DNA from: Streptomyces pilosus
GTDB taxonomy: Bacteria; Actinomycetota; Actinomycetes; Streptomycetales; Streptomycetaceae
Length of the DNA: 64,000 bases
Direction: 5' to 3'
NCBI RefSeq assembly: GCF_014649835.1
Contig: NZ_BMTU01000007.1
Coordinates: forward strand, 62,001 to 126,000
Under the pieces are notes generated by a model. It had not been told where the DNA came from. It saw only the letters and a program-made list of their open reading frames with translations, and did no database searches. Below are positions 10,818 through 18,898 of the stretch, piece by piece. The translations under genes were made by a program, and so were the position numbers. Numbering within the stretch: the first letter of the stretch is position 1; each line of letters begins with the position of its first letter.

Positions 10818-12149
10818 TTACCTTGGCCGCGGCCGGTCGCCCAGACGTGCGCGGGAGCCGACGGCGGTCGCCCCGTTGACGCCCGAGACGCCCGCGGCCA
10901 CCGGTGTGCGCTCCTCGGCCTCTTCTGCGTCAACTCCCCCTGCGGCAGGGGCCGATGGCTCCGTCACGGCCGCCGGGGCACGCCGCCTGCGGTAGCGGGG
11001 CGGCACCACGGCCTCCGCCCAGCGCGGCGCCCGCGGGGTGAAGCGGGGCAGCAGGAGCAGGATGAGGCCGAGCGTCGAGAGGATCACCACACTCAGCACG
11101 ATCCACATCGACGCCGAGTTCACCGAGTACGTGAGCGCCCCGAAGGCGATCAGCGCCGACCAGAAGTACATGATCAGCACCGCCCGGCTGTGCGAGTGGC
11201 CGATCTCCAGCAGCCGGTGGTGCAGATGGCCCCGGTCCGCCGCGAACGGCGACTGGCCGCGCCAGGTGCGCCGCACGATCGCCAGGATCAGGTCGGCGGC
11301 CGGCACCGCGATGATGGTCAGCGGCAGCAGCAGCGGGATGTAGACCGGCACCGTCTGGTGCACGGCCTCCTTCTCGGAACCGGCGAACAGCTTCAGCGCG
11401 TCCGGGTCGACCTGCCCGGTGACGGAGATCGCGCCGGCGGCCAGCACCAGGCCGATCAGCATCGAGCCGGAGTCGCCCATGAAGATGCGGGCGGGGTGCA
11501 TGTTGTGCGGCAGGAAGCCCAGGCACATGCCCATCAGGATCGCCGAGAACAGCGTCGCCGGGGCGGCCGCCTCGATGCCGTACGAGTACCAGATGCGGTA
11601 GGCGTACAGGAAGAACGCCGCCGCCGCGATGCACACCATGCCGGCCGCGAGACCGTCCAGCCCGTCCACGAAGTTCACCGCGTTGATCGTGATGACGACC
11701 AGGGCGACCGTGAGCAGCGTGCCCTGCCACTGGGTGAGGGCGACCGAGCCGACGCCGGGGATCGGCAGCCACAGGATCGTCAGACCCTGCATGACCATCA
11801 CACCCGCGGCGATCATCTGGCCGCCGAGCTTGATCAGCGCGTCGATCTCGAACTTGTCGTCCAGGACGCCGATCAGCCAGATCAGCGCGGCTCCGGAGAG
11901 CAGCGCCCGCGGTTCGTTGGACCGCTCGAAGAGCTGGTTGAGGTTGGTGAGGTGGTCGGCGACCAGCAGGCCCGCGCACAGACCGAAGAACATCGCGATC
12001 CCGCCGAGCCGCGGAGTGGGTTCCCGGTGCACGTCGCGTGCCCGGATCTCCGGCATCGCACCGGCCACGATCGCGAACTTCCGCACCGGCCCGGTCAGCA
12101 GGTACGTCACCGCGGCCGTGACACAGAGCGTCAGCAGGTATTCACGCAC
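10818..12149 (-). CDS. MraY/WecA/TagO-family sugar-phosphate transferase
   Basis: About 443 residues, polytopic membrane enzyme that moves a sugar-1-phosphate from UDP-sugar onto a polyprenyl phosphate, starting synthesis of a wall glycopolymer or linkage unit. Seen: PTPRLGGIAMF near the N-terminus, the magnesium/catalytic NFVDGLDGLAAG segment, and the family histidine motif GHLHHRLLEIGHSHS. About ten hydrophobic helices. A C-terminal cytosolic tail rich in A, P and E is typical of Streptomyces members. Start chosen at GTG 12149 (GGGGAAG upstream); GTG 12161 is possible. The order with atpI and SHMT is conserved in the genus. Confidence 0.88.
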   Translation of the reverse strand: MREYLLTLCVTAAVTYLLTGPVRKFAIVAGAMPEIRARDVHREPTPRLGGIAMFFGLCAGLLVADHLTNLNQLFERSNEPRALLSGAALIWLIGVLDDKFEIDALIKLGGQMIAAGVMVMQGLTILWLPIPGVGSVALTQWQGTLLTVALVVITINAVNFVDGLDGLAAGMVCIAAAAFFLYAYRIWYSYGIEAAAPATLFSAILMGMCLGFLPHNMHPARIFMGDSGSMLIGLVLAAGAISVTGQVDPDALKLFAGSEKEAVHQTVPVYIPLLLPLTIIAVPAADLILAIVRRTWRGQSPFAADRGHLHHRLLEIGHSHSRAVLIMYFWSALIAFGALTYSVNSASMWIVLSVVILSTLGLILLLLPRFTPRAPRWAEAVVPPRYRRRRAPAAVTEPSAPAAGGVDAEEAEERTPVAAGVSGVNGATAVGSRARLGDRPRPR

Positions 12150-12287
12150 GGGCTTCCCCACAGATCTCGCTGGCCATCACAGCCCCACACCCTAGCGAGG
12201 GGCGCATACGAGTGGGGACTTCCGGGTAGCGACGATGGTTGCACGTCCGGCTGTGCGAACGGACCGCCCACCCGGCGGCGGCCCCGT

Positions 12288-13523
12288 TCAGCGCGGGTAC
12301 GGCGGGAACGCGGCGCACAGCTCCCGCACGTCCTCCCGGGCGCTCACCGGGTCCGTGCCGCCGCGCAGCACGCTCGCGAGGAGACCCCCGACGTACGCCA
12401 TCTCCCGGGCACCCATGCCCTGCGTGGTCACCGCGGCCGTGCCCAGCCGCAGTCCGCGGACGCCGTGCGGGAGCGCGCAGCAGTCGAGGACCAGACCGGC
12501 CGCCGCGAGCCGGCCGCGCGCGGTGCGCCCGTCGACGCCGAGCGGCGCCGGGTCGGCGGTGATCAGGTGGGTGTCGGTGCCGCCGGTGGTGACGGCCAGC
12601 CCCTCGGCACTCAGGGCGGCGGCCAGCGCCCGCGCGTTGGCGACCACCTGGTGCGCGTAGGCGGCGAAGGCCGGGGTCGCCGCCTCCCCGAATGCGACCG
12701 CCTTGGCCGCGATGGTGTGCATCTGGGCGCCGCCCTGGGTGAAGGGGAACACCGCCCGGTCGACGCGCTCGGCCAGGTCGCCGCCGCACAGGATCATCCC
12801 GCCGCGCGGGCCCCGCAGCACCTTGTGCGTCGTCGCGCACACGATGTCCGCGTACGGCACCGGACTGGGCGCCGCTCCCCCGGCGACCAGACCCATGGGG
12901 TGCGCGGCGTCCGCGATGAGGTAGGCGCCGGCCTCGTCGGCGACCTCGCGGAAGAAGGCGTGGTCGAGGTGGCGGGGGTAGGAGATGGAGCCGCAGACGA
13001 CGGCCTTGGGCCGGTGCGCGCGGGCCAGCGCACGGACCTGCTCGTGGTCGACGAGCCCGCTCTCCGGGTCCAGGCCGTAGCCGACGAAGTCGAACCAGCG
13101 GCCGGAGAAGTTGGCGGGCGAGCCGTGGGTGAGGTGCCCGCCGTGGGGCAGGCCGAGCGCGAGCACGGTGTCGCCGGGCCGCAGCAGGGCCGCGTACGCG
13201 GCGAGCACGGCGGAGGAGCCGGAGTGCGCCTGCACGTTGGCGTGTTCGGCGCCGAACAGCGCCTTGGCCCGCTCCACGGCGAGGCGCTCGGCGGCGTCGA
13301 CGATCTCGCAGCCGCCGTGGTACCGGTTGCCGGGGTAGCCCTCGGCGTACTTGTTGGCGAGGGGCGAGCCCAGGGTGGCCAGCACGGCCGGCGACGTGAA
13401 GTTCTCGGCGGCGATCAGCTGGAGCGTGGTCGACTGCCGCTCACGCTCCCCGAGCAGCACATCGGCGAGCTCGGGGTCCTGCCGCCACAGGACATCGGCC
13501 TCGAGGGCATGGCTGACCGGCAT
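12288..13523 (-). CDS. glyA: Serine hydroxymethyltransferase-like PLP enzyme
   Basis: A 411-residue fold-type I PLP enzyme related to serine hydroxymethyltransferase, interconverting serine and glycine with tetrahydrofolate. Diagnostic segments: LIAAENF, ANKYAEGYPGNRYHGG, the PLP lysine context TTHKVLRGPRGG, and HPMGLVAGG. It is slightly diverged, so it may be the second SHMT paralogue of Streptomyces rather than the main glycine enzyme. ATG 13523 has GGAG upstream. Neighbour genes are translation and wall functions. Confidence 0.85.
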   Translation of the reverse strand: MPVSHALEADVLWRQDPELADVLLGERERQSTTLQLIAAENFTSPAVLATLGSPLANKYAEGYPGNRYHGGCEIVDAAERLAVERAKALFGAEHANVQAHSGSSAVLAAYAALLRPGDTVLALGLPHGGHLTHGSPANFSGRWFDFVGYGLDPESGLVDHEQVRALARAHRPKAVVCGSISYPRHLDHAFFREVADEAGAYLIADAAHPMGLVAGGAAPSPVPYADIVCATTHKVLRGPRGGMILCGGDLAERVDRAVFPFTQGGAQMHTIAAKAVAFGEAATPAFAAYAHQVVANARALAAALSAEGLAVTTGGTDTHLITADPAPLGVDGRTARGRLAAAGLVLDCCALPHGVRGLRLGTAAVTTQGMGAREMAYVGGLLASVLRGGTDPVSAREDVRELCAAFPPYPR

Positions 13524-13619
13524 GATCCGCTCCGAACGTCGACACTGACGTACGCCCAATGTAGGCCGGACCCCCCGAAAACGCCCACGCTGCGCGGGCG
13601 GGCGGGCGCGGGCAACCGC

Positions 13620-14243
13620 CTACGCCCGTGCGGGAACCCCCGTCAGCGCCGTCACCACGGGATCCAGCGCCTGGTGTATCTCGTCGCCGATCGACTGGAA
13701 GAACGGCAGCGGCGCCCCGTACGGGTCGTACACCTCGTCCGCCTCGGCCGTCGGCGCCAGCAGCCAGCCGCGCAGCGCCGCCGCGGCGCGCACCAGCGCC
13801 CGGGCGCGCATGACCAGGCCCTCCTCCAGCGGAGGCAGCGTCGCCGGGTCGATCGCGTTCACCAGGCGGGTGAACTCCTTCAGCGTGAACGTCCGCAGCC
13901 CGGCCGAATGCCCCATGGAGATGACCTGCGCCCGGTGGTCCCGCGTGGCCGTCAGCACCAGGTCCGCCCGGATCACGTGCTCGTCCAGCAGCTCCCGCCC
14001 CACGAAACCGGAGGCGTCCGCCCCGAACTGGGCCAGCACGGTCTCCGCGTGCGCCTCCATCGCCGCACCCTCGTGCCCCCAGGTGCCCGCGCTCTCCACG
14101 ATGAGCCCGCCGCCGAGGATGCCGAGGCGCTGGCTCACGAAATGCCGGGTCAGCCGCTCGGTGATGGGCGAGCGGCACACGTTTCCGGTACTGACGTGGA
14201 GGATGCGGAAGGTGTCACGCGGAAACCCGAAGGTCGTCGTCAT
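13620..14243 (-). CDS. Low-molecular-weight protein-tyrosine phosphatase-like
   Basis: A 207-residue LMW-PTP/arsenate reductase-fold protein. The P-loop is VSTGNVCRSP (a C-x5-R-type loop shifted as CRSP, with V-S-T-G-N-V-C-R-S), and the general-acid loop is EVYDPYG, matching the usual DPY. It may dephosphorylate BY-kinase substrates or cell-wall regulators; the substrate is unknown. ATG 14243 gives the family-like N-terminus; upstream in-frame codons run into the Sua5 gene. It lies 50 bp after tsaC and probably shares its transcript. Confidence 0.82.
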   Translation of the reverse strand: MTTTFGFPRDTFRILHVSTGNVCRSPITERLTRHFVSQRLGILGGGLIVESAGTWGHEGAAMEAHAETVLAQFGADASGFVGRELLDEHVIRADLVLTATRDHRAQVISMGHSAGLRTFTLKEFTRLVNAIDPATLPPLEEGLVMRARALVRAAAALRGWLLAPTAEADEVYDPYGAPLPFFQSIGDEIHQALDPVVTALTGVPARA

Positions 14244-14293
14244 CTCCGCGCTGGATTCCCCGTTGCCTATGCCACGCCCCGCCTCAGGGGCCG

Positions 14294-14941
14294 TCAATTC
14301 GCCACCTCGAGGTCGGGTACCACCTTGCGCAGCTCGTCCGGCGAGATCGCGCCCTCGCGCAGCAGCACGGGCACGGGGCGCGTGACGTCGACGATCGAGG
14401 AGGGCACGTTGCCCGGGGTGGGGCCGCCGTCCAGGTACACGGAGACGGAGTCGCCGAGCATCTGCTGCGCGGCGTCGCAGTTCTCCGGCGCCGGGTGACC
14501 GGTCAGGTTGGCCGACGACACGGCCATCGGGCCGACCTCGGTGAGCAGTTCGATGGCGACCGGGTGCAGCGGCATCCGCACGGCGACCGTGCCCCGGGTG
14601 TCGCCGAGGTCCCACTGGAGCGACGGCTGGTGCCTGGCGACGAGCGTCAGCGCGCCCGGCCAGAAGGCGTCGACCAGTTCCCAGGCCAGCTCCGAGAAGT
14701 CGGTGACGAGGCCGTGCAGCGTGTTCGGGGAGCCGATGAGGACGGGCGTGGGCATGTTGCGGCCCCGGCCCTTGGCGTCCAGCAGGTCGGCGACGGCCTC
14801 CGAGGTGAACGCGTCGGCGCCGATGCCGTAGACCGTGTCCGTCGGCAGCACCACGAGTTCGCCCCGGCGCACGGCGGACGCGGCCTCGCGCAGGCCGGTC
14901 GCGCGGTCGGTCGCGTCGTTGGTGTCGTATCGCCGAGCCAT
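14294..14941 (-). CDS. tsaC: L-threonylcarbamoyladenylate synthase (Sua5/TsaC)
   Basis: A 215-residue enzyme making threonylcarbamoyl-AMP from threonine, bicarbonate and ATP for the t6A37 modification of ANN-decoding tRNAs. Seen: the LPTDTVYGIGADA entry motif, the KGRGRNMPTPVLIGS loop (normally KxR), and the GPMAVSSANLTGHPAP signature. It lies directly after prmC, the usual actinobacterial pairing of tRNA modification with release-factor methylation. Confidence 0.92.
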   Translation of the reverse strand: MARRYDTNDATDRATGLREAASAVRRGELVVLPTDTVYGIGADAFTSEAVADLLDAKGRGRNMPTPVLIGSPNTLHGLVTDFSELAWELVDAFWPGALTLVARHQPSLQWDLGDTRGTVAVRMPLHPVAIELLTEVGPMAVSSANLTGHPAPENCDAAQQMLGDSVSVYLDGGPTPGNVPSSIVDVTRPVPVLLREGAISPDELRKVVPDLEVAN

Positions 14942-14994
14942 TTAGCGGGCCTCCTCGTACACGTGCTGCTGGGGGGATGAAGTATGCGGGACGC

Positions 14995-15840
14995 TCACGG
15001 CAGTGCCTTGCGGGCGGTGGCGAACCGGGGGCGGTTGTTCAGGTCGGGGTGGTCGGCCGCGTCGGTCCAGCCGCGGTCCTCGGCGAAGATCCACGGGACC
15101 TGCCCGCCCTGGGTGTCGGCGTGCTCGACGACGACCACCCCGCCGGGTCGCAGCAGCCGGTGCGCGGTGCGCTCCAGGCCGCGGATCAGGTCGAGTCCGT
15201 CCTCGCCGGAGAACAGCGCGAGGTCGGGGTCGTAGTCGCGGGCCTCCGGCGCGACGTACTCCCACTCGGTGAGGGGGATGTACGGCGGGTTGGAGACGAC
15301 CAGGTCGACCTGTCCGTCGAGGTCGGGGAAGGCCGTCAGGGCGTCTCCCTGGCGCAGCTCGACCCTGGACCCCTCCATGTTCTTGCGCGTCCACCTGAGG
15401 GCGTCCTCGGACAGCTCCACGGCGTGCACGCGCGAGCGCGGCACCTCCTGCGCGAGGGCGAGCGCGATGGCGCCCGAACCGGTGCACAGGTCGACGATGC
15501 AGGGCTCGACGACGTCCATCGCGCGGACGGCGTCTATCGCCCAGCCGACCACCGACTCGGTCTCGGGCCGCGGCACGAACACCCCGGGCCCGACCTGGAG
15601 CTCCAGGTAGCGGAAGTAGGCGCGCCCGGTGATGTGCTGGAGCGGCTCGCGGGCCTCGCGGCGGGCGATGACCTCCCAGTACCGGGCGTCGAAGTCGGAG
15701 TCCTTCACACCGTGCAGCTCGCCGCGCTTGACGCCGTGCACGAACGCGGCGAGCTCCTCCGCGTCGGTGCGCGGCGAGGGCACGCCGGCGTCGGCGAGCC
15801 GCTGGGTGGCCTGGGCCACCTCGGCGAGCAGCAGGTTCAC
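14995..15840 (-). CDS. prmC: Release factor glutamine methyltransferase PrmC (HemK)
   Basis: A 281-residue SAM-dependent enzyme that methylates the glutamine of the GGQ motif in release factors. The N-terminal helical domain binds RF. The C-terminal Rossmann domain has the SAM loop VDLCTGSGAIALALA and the catalytic VVSNPPYIPL. FVPRPETESVV is also diagnostic. The start is GTG 15840. It sits just downstream of its substrate gene prfA, 34 bp apart. Confidence 0.95.
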   Translation of the reverse strand: MNLLLAEVAQATQRLADAGVPSPRTDAEELAAFVHGVKRGELHGVKDSDFDARYWEVIARREAREPLQHITGRAYFRYLELQVGPGVFVPRPETESVVGWAIDAVRAMDVVEPCIVDLCTGSGAIALALAQEVPRSRVHAVELSEDALRWTRKNMEGSRVELRQGDALTAFPDLDGQVDLVVSNPPYIPLTEWEYVAPEARDYDPDLALFSGEDGLDLIRGLERTAHRLLRPGGVVVVEHADTQGGQVPWIFAEDRGWTDAADHPDLNNRPRFATARKALP

Positions 15841-15874
15841 TGGTCCTCCGTGCTGTCGGCGCTGTCTTCGGGGG

Positions 15875-16942
15875 TTACGCGGCGGCGAGCCTGGCGGCCG
15901 AGTCCGCGTCGACGCAGGCCTGGATCACCGCGGCGAGGTCGCCGTCCAGGACCTGGTCCAGGTTGTACGCCTTGAAGCCGACGCGGTGGTCCGAGATGCG
16001 GTTCTCCGGGAAGTTGTACGTGCGGATCTTCTCGGAGCGGTCCACGGTGCGGACCTGGCTGCGGCGGGCGTCGGCGGCTTCCCGCTCCGCCTCCTCCTGC
16101 GCCGCCGCGAGGAGCCTCGAGCGCAGGATACGCAGTGCCTGCTCCTTGTTCTGGAGCTGGCTCTTCTCGTTCTGGCAGGAGGCGACGACTCCGGTCGGGA
16201 GGTGCGTGATGCGCACGGCGGAGTCGGTGGTGTTGACGGACTGGCCGCCGGGCCCGGACGAGCGGTAGACGTCGATGCGCAGGTCGTTGGGGTTGATCTC
16301 AACGTCGACCTCCTCCGCCTCCGGGGTCACCAGGACGCCCGCCGCGGAGGTGTGGATGCGCCCCTGGGACTCGGTGGCCGGGACGCGCTGCACGCGGTGC
16401 ACGCCGCCCTCGTACTTCAGGCGCGCCCAGACGCCCTGGCCGGGCTCGGTCTGCCCGCGGGCCTTCACCGCGACCTGGACGTCCTTGTAGCCGCCCAGCT
16501 CGGACTCGGTGGCGTCGATGATCTCGGTCTTCCAGCCGACGCGCTCGGCGTAGCGCAGGTACATGCGCAGCAGGTCGCCGGCGAACAGGGCGGACTCGTC
16601 GCCGCCCGCGCCCGCCTTGATCTCGAGGATGACGTCCTTGTCGTCGCTGGGGTCGCGCGGGACGAGGAGCAGGCGGAGCTTCTCGGTGAGCTCCTCGCGC
16701 TGCTTCTCCAGGTCCTTGACCTCGGCGGCGAAGTCGGGGTCGTCGGCGGCCAGTTCGCGCGCGGTCTCGACGTCGTCGCCCGTCTGCCTCCAGGAGCGGT
16801 ACGTGGCGACGATCGGGGTGAGCTCGGCGTAGCGCTTGTTCAGCTTGCGCGCGTTGGCCTGATCGGCGTGGACCGACGGGTCGGCGAGCTTCTTCTCCAG
16901 GTCGGCGTGCTCGGCGACGAGTTCCTCGACGGCCTCGAACAT
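15875..16942 (-). CDS. prfA: Peptide chain release factor 1
   Basis: A 355-residue class I release factor reading UAA and UAG. It has the GGQ loop SSGPGGQSVNTTDSAVR, and the codon-recognition domain covers the middle third (LEIKAGAGGDES is conserved). ATG 16942 has AGGAG at the right spacing. An open frame continues upstream to 17218 through the rpmE terminator and is not coding. Confidence 0.97.
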   Translation of the reverse strand: MFEAVEELVAEHADLEKKLADPSVHADQANARKLNKRYAELTPIVATYRSWRQTGDDVETARELAADDPDFAAEVKDLEKQREELTEKLRLLLVPRDPSDDKDVILEIKAGAGGDESALFAGDLLRMYLRYAERVGWKTEIIDATESELGGYKDVQVAVKARGQTEPGQGVWARLKYEGGVHRVQRVPATESQGRIHTSAAGVLVTPEAEEVDVEINPNDLRIDVYRSSGPGGQSVNTTDSAVRITHLPTGVVASCQNEKSQLQNKEQALRILRSRLLAAAQEEAEREAADARRSQVRTVDRSEKIRTYNFPENRISDHRVGFKAYNLDQVLDGDLAAVIQACVDADSAARLAAA

Positions 16943-16983
16943 CTTGGGCTCCTGCAGGTACGTGGGTGAAGGGGCGGGCGACC

Positions 16984-17036
16984 AAAAACGCCGGTCCCGG
17001 CCTGCCCCCGGGCGGGGGCTGGGCCGTGGACCGGCG
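16984..17036 (-). terminator. rpmE intrinsic terminator
   Basis: Outer 9-bp stem (16989-16997 with 17028-17036) with further inner pairing of C/G runs, followed on the minus strand by five T (A run at 16984-16988). A textbook Rho-independent terminator 12 bp after the rpmE stop, unusually T-rich for this genome. Confidence 0.88.
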
Positions 17037-17048
17037 ATTGGGGGCTCG

Positions 17049-17270
17049 CTACTTCTTGGAGCCGGCGGCCTTGCCGAAGCGGGCCTCGAAGCGGGCCACA
17101 CGGCCACCGGTGTCGAGGATCTTCTGCTTGCCCGTGTAGAACGGGTGGCACTCGGAGCAGACCTCGGCACGGATGGTGCCACTGTCGATCGTGCTGCGGG
17201 TGGTGAACGACGCGCCACAGGTGCAGCTGACCTGCGTCTCGACGTACTCGGGGTGGATGTCGCGCTTCAA
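17049..17270 (-). CDS. rpmE: 50S ribosomal protein L31, zinc-containing type
   Basis: A 73-residue L31 protein of the large subunit, bridging to the 30S head. Cysteines C16, C18, C38 and C41 form the zinc ribbon, so this is the C+ paralogue that zinc-starved cells replace. The start is TTG 17270 with AGGAG at 17276-17280 (complement). The gene is short, with its own promoter resembling a sigma-R site and its own terminator. Confidence 0.95.
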   Translation of the reverse strand: MKRDIHPEYVETQVSCTCGASFTTRSTIDSGTIRAEVCSECHPFYTGKQKILDTGGRVARFEARFGKAAGSKK

Positions 17271-17373
17271 GGTGTCTCCTAGGTTCGGGAGGGCGCCGGG
17301 TCGCTTCCACTCGGTGCGGGAGCGTGAACCGGGGCCGACGTACCAGTCTGCCAGGAGTGGCGTCCTCTCCCCA

Positions 17374-17400
17374 AACCGGGGGCTTCCGTCATTTGTTCCC
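17374..17400 (-). promoter_or_regulatory. Sigma-R-type (disulfide-stress) promoter of rpmE
   Basis: On the minus strand GGGAAC (17400-17395), 18 bases, then GTT (17376-17374). This matches the sigma-R consensus GGGAAT/C-N18-20-GTT. rpmE is a known member of the sigma-R regulon in Streptomyces coelicolor, so the match is meaningful. It lies about 100 bp before the TTG start. Confidence 0.75.
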
Positions 17401-17454
17401 CACGGACCCGGCGGGGCCCGGCGGGGGACTCCGGCCGGCACGGCCCCGCTCCCC

Positions 17455-18561
17455 TCACGACGCGCTCACCACGTCCTTCGCCTCTCCGGTGGCCGTTCCC
17501 TCGGTGGCCGTGGCCGGGATCGGCCGGTCGTTCCCCAGTGCGTCCCACACCTGCTGGACCTTGGTCCGGTCGATGAGGACCCGGTTGGCGTTCGCGGGGT
17601 CGTAGACCACGGGCAGGGTGACCATGTTCAGGTCGGCGGGGCCGACGCCCTTCAGGCCGTTCGCGAAGGACATCAGGGAGTTCACCGAGCCGAGGCCGGA
17701 ATCGGTGGTGACGGCCTTGGTGGCGGAGTCGGCGAGGTCGTACAGCTTCTTCGGGCTGGTGAAGACGCCGACCTCCTTGACCTGCCTGACCAGGGCCTTG
17801 ACGAAGGCCTGCTGGAGCTGGATGCGGCCCAGGTCGGAGCCGTCGCCGACGCCGTGCCGGGTGCGGACCAGGCCGAGGGCCTGTTCGCCGTCGAGGCGGT
17901 GGGTGCCGGCCGGGAGGTCGAGGTGGCTGTCGGGGTCCTTGATGGCCTCGGTGGTGGTGACCTCGACGCCGCCGAGTTCGTCGACGAGCTTGCGGAAGCC
18001 GGTGAAGTCGACCTCCAGGTAGTGGTCCATGCGCAGGTCGGAGAGGGACTCGACGGTCTTCACCGCGCAGGCCGCCCCGCCGGTCGCGTAGGCGGAGTTG
18101 AACATCACGCCGCGGGCCGCCGGGTGGTCGCCGCCGTCGGCGTCGGTGCACGCGGGGCGGTCGACGAGGGTGTCGCGCGGTATGGAGACGACGCTGGCCT
18201 TCTTGTGGCCCTCGTGGACGTGCACGATCATCGCGGTGTCGGAGCGGGCGGTGCCGTCGTCGGAGCCGCCGCCGAGGTCCTGGTTGCCGTCGGCACGGGT
18301 GTCGGAGCCGAGGACGAGGATGTTCTCGGATCCGTCGTCCGCCTTCTCGGGCCGGTCGGTGCCGAGGGCCTGGTCGATGTCGACGCTCTCGATGTTCCCG
18401 TTGAGCTTGAAGTACACGAACCCGGCGCCGGTCCCTCCCAGGACGACGATGCCCGCCGCGGTCCAGGCCACGACCTTCCAGCCCCTGTGCCGCTTCTCCC
18501 GCTCCCTGCGGCGGCGCCCCTTGCCCCCACGGCGCGTACCGGCTGTGCTCTCGGCAGACAT
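17455..18561 (-). CDS. LytR-CpsA-Psr (LCP) family wall-polymer ligase
   Basis: A 368-residue membrane-anchored protein. The N-terminal tail is basic (RRGGKGRRRREREKRHRGWK), then comes one helix (about 30-52) and an extracellular LCP domain from about residue 80. Seen: LVLGSDTR, ARSDTAMIVHV, VSIPRDTLV, and the later LDGEQALGLVRTRH. LCP proteins transfer undecaprenyl-linked polymers such as teichoic acid onto peptidoglycan. This fits with the TagO-like enzyme upstream in the window. It stands alone between rho and rpmE. Confidence 0.9.
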   Translation of the reverse strand: MSAESTAGTRRGGKGRRRREREKRHRGWKVVAWTAAGIVVLGGTGAGFVYFKLNGNIESVDIDQALGTDRPEKADDGSENILVLGSDTRADGNQDLGGGSDDGTARSDTAMIVHVHEGHKKASVVSIPRDTLVDRPACTDADGGDHPAARGVMFNSAYATGGAACAVKTVESLSDLRMDHYLEVDFTGFRKLVDELGGVEVTTTEAIKDPDSHLDLPAGTHRLDGEQALGLVRTRHGVGDGSDLGRIQLQQAFVKALVRQVKEVGVFTSPKKLYDLADSATKAVTTDSGLGSVNSLMSFANGLKGVGPADLNMVTLPVVYDPANANRVLIDRTKVQQVWDALGNDRPIPATATEGTATGEAKDVVSAS

Positions 18562-18898
18562 GTGCTCCTCGGATCGTCTACGGACAGTACCCCCTGCCTC
18601 CGGTGCCAGACATGGCCGTCAAAGGCCCGTATGCCACCATCGTCCCGCGTCGGAACAGACGGGGGAACCCGGCGCAGGGTTGCACGGCGGCCTGTGCCCC
18701 GCCGGTGGGCACCCGTGCGTCCCGCATCGCCTCCGGGACGGCGACGGCCCCTCCGACCTGCGGTTTCCGCGTCCTCGGGGCATCGTGGGGCTCCGGTGGC
18801 CGCCGTGATCCGTGTGGTGAACGTCTCGCCGCACGCGAAAGGCCGCCTCCTGCACGGAAGCGGCCTCTCGCGGAAACGTCCTGGCGGACGGCGGGACG
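18562..18898 (-). other. Gap between LCP gene and rho
   Basis: No gene seen. It holds the rho terminator hairpin at 18834-18872 and the promoter region of the LCP gene. The middle contains only GC-rich sequence without a ribosome site or coding pattern. Confidence 0.5.
18834..18872 (-). terminator. rho terminator hairpin
   Basis: AGGCCGC/GCGGCCT (18840-18846 with 18860-18866), extended by CGCGA/TCGCG outside one mismatch, 30-60 bp after the rho stop. There is no T tract. Confidence 0.7.

Noticed and set aside
10749..14498. 1249-codon plus-strand frame
   Set aside because: It crosses four well-supported minus-strand genes and their gaps, is R/H/G-rich, and matches nothing.
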